This document shows positions 5,555-7,898 of a stretch of 7,898 nucleotides of DNA, in pieces. The position numbers and the translations under genes are program-made. The notes under the pieces are model-generated. The model saw only the letters and a list, made by a program, of their open reading frames with translations. It had not been told where the DNA came from and ran no database searches. Location: positions 1 through 7,898 of the forward strand of contig CALDID010000165.1 of the NCBI GenBank assembly GCA_937901865.1, in the 5' to 3' direction. This stretch comes from an uncultured Treponema sp. Its GTDB lineage: Bacteria; Spirochaetota; Spirochaetia; Treponematales; Treponemataceae. Numbering within the stretch: the first letter of the stretch is position 1; each line of letters starts with the position of its first letter.

Positions 5555-6910
5555 CTTAGTAAACAATGCCTTTATGTTCTTGTTTGATTCTGTGAGCGCA
5601 GTCTTTGCATCAAGCTCGCCCAAGAAAATCTGGTCGAATGTGCGTGTCATAATCTGACCGATTTCCACGCTGTTGTCGAGAATCGGATAGAGGAACGTGC
5701 AATTCGGCGTTGTTGCCTCTGTCGTGAATGCAGAAACGTCCCAACCTTTGCTCTTGTATGTTTCAAGAGCCTTGTCTACGCCCGACTGAATTGCAGGGAA
5801 GACCACGCCGAAGCTGCCGATAATCTCCTGAGATTCGCGACTTGCAAGGAACTTGACCCACTGCCACGCCTCTTCTTTGTGCTTTGAGCCTGTCCAAATA
5901 GAATCGCCCAAGCCGTTAATCATACTTCTTCTGCCCTCTTTACCCTCTGGCAAAAGCGCAAATCCCACATCAAAGCCCTCGATTGCCTTGTATGTGCCAA
6001 TCATCCAAGAACCGTCGAACACGAGAGCCGCACGACCTGCGTTAAAGACCGTTGCAGAGCCGTTAGCGATTTCGGTATACGGCGCGAGGAAGCCCTCGTC
6101 CTGCATCTTTTTCATCCATTCAATCGTGCTGATAAAGCGCGGGTCGTCGTAGTGATAATTGCTGTCATACAAGCCGTCGGTATATGTCCAGCCCGTTGAA
6201 TATGCGAGCGGCGAATACTGCGCTTGTCCGCGGTCGTCGCTTCGAGCCAATACCAAGCCATACTGCGCAACGTGCTTTTTGTCGAACGCGGGAGAAAGTC
6301 CGTTGTTGCCGTTCTCGTCGTAAGAGAGGCGTTTAATCATCGTTTCAAACGAGCCGCCGTCCTCTGCGTTCCACGTCATCGAGTTAAGCTCATCGGCAGA
6401 AACGCCCGCGCTGTCGGTGATGTTCTTGTTATAGATAACGCAAATCGTATCCCAGTCTTTCGGGAGTCCGTAGGTCTTGCCGTCCTTTGTCTGCCAGAGC
6501 TTTTCGAGGTCGTTCATATAGATTGACATATCAACCTTATCGCGCTCGATGTACGGCGTGAGGTCAACAAGCTGATTCTTTGACGCGAAGTCGATGTATT
6601 TTGCAAGGTGGTCAGTGAACACATCGCCCGCCGTGCCGCCGACCATTTCTGTCTGCAATCCTGTCCAATAATCGTCCCAACCGAGCTGCGCAATTTCGAC
6701 CTTGATATTTGGGTTCTTTTCCATAAAGACCTTTGCCGCCGCCTGATACGCAGGAAGCTGAGCCGAATCCCAAAGCTGATAGCGGATTGTAACCTGTTTT
6801 CCGCTCGAAGAACCGCCGCTCGAAGCTGATTTCTCTCCGCCGCAGCTCGTCAAAGCCAATGCCAAAAGTGAAGCCAGTGCAACACCTGCAATCTTTCCAA
6901 ATCTCTTCAT
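5552..6910 (-). CDS. ABC transporter sugar-binding lipoprotein (extracellular solute-binding protein family 1)
   Basis: This 452-residue protein captures sugar outside the cytoplasmic membrane for the adjacent importer. The N-terminus is a lipoprotein signal: positive MKRFGK, a hydrophobic stretch (8-20), and the lipobox LTSC with Cys23 as the lipidated residue, followed by a Ser/Gly-rich linker (about 24-37). The rest is a two-lobed binding domain of the CUT1 (maltose/oligosaccharide) type, with TIRYQLWDS at its start (41-49), KTYGLPKDWDT (145-155), and the family hallmark NAGRAALVFDGSW (290-302). Aromatic residues suited to sugar stacking are frequent (for example WTYTDGLYDSNYHY at 241-254). 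The start at 6910 has AAGGAG 8 bases upstream. It lies between a permease gene and a GH36 alpha-galactosidase gene on the same strand, so an alpha-galactoside such as raffinose or melibiose is the likely ligand; this is inference. The stop codon falls in the terminal repeat of the palindromic element that follows. Confidence 0.94.
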   Translation of the reverse strand: MKRFGKIAGVALASLLALALTSCGGEKSASSGGSSSGKQVTIRYQLWDSAQLPAYQAAAKVFMEKNPNIKVEIAQLGWDDYWTGLQTEMVGGTAGDVFTDHLAKYIDFASKNQLVDLTPYIERDKVDMSIYMNDLEKLWQTKDGKTYGLPKDWDTICVIYNKNITDSAGVSADELNSMTWNAEDGGSFETMIKRLSYDENGNNGLSPAFDKKHVAQYGLVLARSDDRGQAQYSPLAYSTGWTYTDGLYDSNYHYDDPRFISTIEWMKKMQDEGFLAPYTEIANGSATVFNAGRAALVFDGSWMIGTYKAIEGFDVGFALLPEGKEGRRSMINGLGDSIWTGSKHKEEAWQWVKFLASRESQEIIGSFGVVFPAIQSGVDKALETYKSKGWDVSAFTTEATTPNCTFLYPILDNSVEIGQIMTRTFDQIFLGELDAKTALTESNKNIKALFTK

Positions 6911-6918
6911 AAAAACAA

Positions 6919-6924
6919 CTCCTT
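6919..6924 (-). promoter_or_regulatory. Strong Shine-Dalgarno of the sugar-binding protein gene
   Basis: AAGGAG on the minus strand is eight bases from the ATG at 6910. It is the fullest ribosome-binding site of the three minus-strand genes (the others have only GGAG), which fits the need for excess binding protein over permease. Confidence 0.7.
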
Positions 6925-6957
6925 CTATATGTTGTGTTTGTATTCGTATAGTTTTGA

Positions 6958-6977
6958 CAAGGGGATTAATCCCCTTG
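6958..6977. repeat. Perfect 20-bp palindrome in the permease/binding-protein gap
   Basis: CAAGGGGATTAATCCCCTTG is a perfect palindrome in the 78-bp gap between the permease stop (6989) and the binding-protein start (6910). In RNA it would form a hairpin with a short AU-rich loop. It is not followed by a T-run on either strand (TCAAAACTA on the minus strand, CTATATCC on the plus), so a classical terminator is unlikely. It may be a processing or stability element, a partial attenuator, or an operator for a dimeric regulator. Confidence 0.65.
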
Positions 6978-6988
6978 CTATATCCTTA

Positions 6989-7885
6989 TCAACGGAAACC
7001 GCTAAAGCCGATAGAATTGACAATCTTTTTGCCCATAACGCTGTAAATCGCCAAAGCAGGCGCGATTGCCAATGTTGTTCCTGCCATCAAGCCGCTCCAG
7101 TCTGGCTGTCCTTGCGGCGTTTGCGAACGGAACACACCGAGCGCAACAGTGAGCGTGCGGAGACTTTCCTTTTTGCCCACGATTAAAGGCCACATATAAT
7201 CGTTCCACGTATTGATAAAAACCGTAACCGAAAGCGTGGCGAGCGCGGTCTGCATAAGCGGCATAATAATCATAAAGAACGTCATATACTGCCCCGCACC
7301 GTCCAAATACGCCGCCTCTTCGATTTCTTTGTTAATGCCCATAAAGAATTGGCGCATAAAGAACACGCTGTACGGTGTCATAAACACCGCAGGCAACACC
7401 ACGCCAGCATATGTGTTCAGCAATCCGAGTTGCCTCACAAAGACAAAGTTCGGAATCATCATCACCACGCCAGGCACCATCATCGCCGACAAAATCAGCA
7501 TAAACACCTTGTCGCGTCCGGGGAACGTAAGGCGCGAAAAGCCATAGCCTGCCATCGCACTGAACAGCACCTGACATATCGTCGTTATCGTCGCAATGAT
7601 AAGCGTGTTCCGCAAATTGATAAGGAAGTTTACGCTCTGCCCCGTGCCGCCTAAGGCGATTGATTCTTCTGCACTCACCAAGCCCAAAACGCGCGCATAG
7701 TTCTTCATCGTCAGCTGACTCGGAATCATTCGCGTCGCTTCCGTAAACACCAATTTATTCGGCGTGAGCGATGTGCGCACCACCCAAAAGAACGGGAAGA
7801 GCGTTACCACCAGCAAAATCACTACGGTTAGCTTCACGATAACTGAGCCTAAAACGCCCATAGTTGTTCTTCGCTTTTCAGACAT
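6989..7885 (-). CDS. ABC transporter permease, carbohydrate uptake family 1 (MalG/GanQ type)
   Basis: This 298-residue inner-membrane subunit forms half of the translocation channel of a sugar importer. Six membrane segments can be placed at about 12-37, 93-115, 127-150, 158-182, 203-227 and 265-287. The cytoplasmic EAA loop that docks to the ATPase is clear: EEAAYLDGAGQ (189-199) followed by IIMPL (206-210). The segment NTWNDYMWPLIV (225-236) and the ending in GFR without a long tail are typical of MalG-like rather than MalF-like subunits. The start at 7885 is backed by GGAG eight bases upstream (7894-7897). A second, MalF-like permease is expected just beyond the right edge. No ATPase is encoded here; treponemes and many Gram-positives often use a shared MsmK/UgpC-type ATPase encoded elsewhere. 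The gene precedes the binding-protein gene in the operon. Confidence 0.94.
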   Translation of the reverse strand: MSEKRRTTMGVLGSVIVKLTVVILLVVTLFPFFWVVRTSLTPNKLVFTEATRMIPSQLTMKNYARVLGLVSAEESIALGGTGQSVNFLINLRNTLIIATITTICQVLFSAMAGYGFSRLTFPGRDKVFMLILSAMMVPGVVMMIPNFVFVRQLGLLNTYAGVVLPAVFMTPYSVFFMRQFFMGINKEIEEAAYLDGAGQYMTFFMIIMPLMQTALATLSVTVFINTWNDYMWPLIVGKKESLRTLTVALGVFRSQTPQGQPDWSGLMAGTTLAIAPALAIYSVMGKKIVNSIGFSGFR

Positions 7886-7898
7886 TCTATTTTCTCCG

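Noticed and set aside
5853..6829. Several plus-strand frames of 70-100 codons opposite the sugar-binding protein gene
   Set aside because: They are antisense shadows of a well-supported lipoprotein gene and show no independent coding features.

Overview
This window most likely comes from a treponeme-like spirochete. The evidence is the form of the chemoreceptor signalling domain at the left end and a short Cro/C1-type regulator remnant whose wording I associate with Treponema proteins. A fermentative, host-associated lifestyle would fit the cytoplasmic alpha-galactosidase and its sugar ABC importer. The genus is an inference from protein flavour; no marker gene is present.

Layout. (1) 1-524, plus strand: the 3' end of a methyl-accepting chemotaxis protein. 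Its cytoplasmic hairpin seems to lack roughly 45-50 residues just past the tip. (2) 514-681, minus strand: a 55-codon remnant of an XRE-type DNA-binding protein. Its family likeness stops where the chemoreceptor gene ends, so two truncated genes meet tail to tail. (3) 682-810: a divergent intergenic region with a plausible promoter and three copies of a TCTGTTTKAT box spaced exactly 32 bp apart. (4) 811-3130, plus strand: two overlapping genes, a membrane-anchored SGNH-fold protein and an AlgI-like MBOAT acyltransferase. Together they look like a compact two-component O-acylation (probably O-acetylation) system for a surface or secreted glycan. This block is visibly more AT-rich than its surroundings. 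(5) 3133-3169: a Rho-independent terminator serving the minus-strand genes. (6) 3197-7885, minus strand, transcribed right to left: an ABC sugar permease (MalG/GanQ class), a lipoprotein sugar-binding protein, and a family GH36 alpha-galactosidase. Two palindromic elements sit in the two intercistronic gaps.

How the genes work together. The minus-strand set is a coherent utilisation operon. The lipoprotein captures an oligosaccharide outside the membrane, the permease (with a partner permease and an ATPase that must be encoded elsewhere) imports it, and the intracellular GH36 enzyme removes alpha-galactosyl residues. Raffinose-family sugars or melibiose are the natural guess. The plus-strand pair is functionally separate: the MBOAT protein would move an acyl group across the membrane and the SGNH protein would place it on a glycan. 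No polysaccharide synthesis genes lie beside it.

The most unusual points are the double truncation at the MCP/XRE junction, the evenly spaced 32-bp boxes in front of the acyltransferase pair, and a 58-bp palindromic repeat whose terminal bases provide the stop codon of the binding-protein gene. I found no tRNA, rRNA, CRISPR array, transposase or clearly new defence system.
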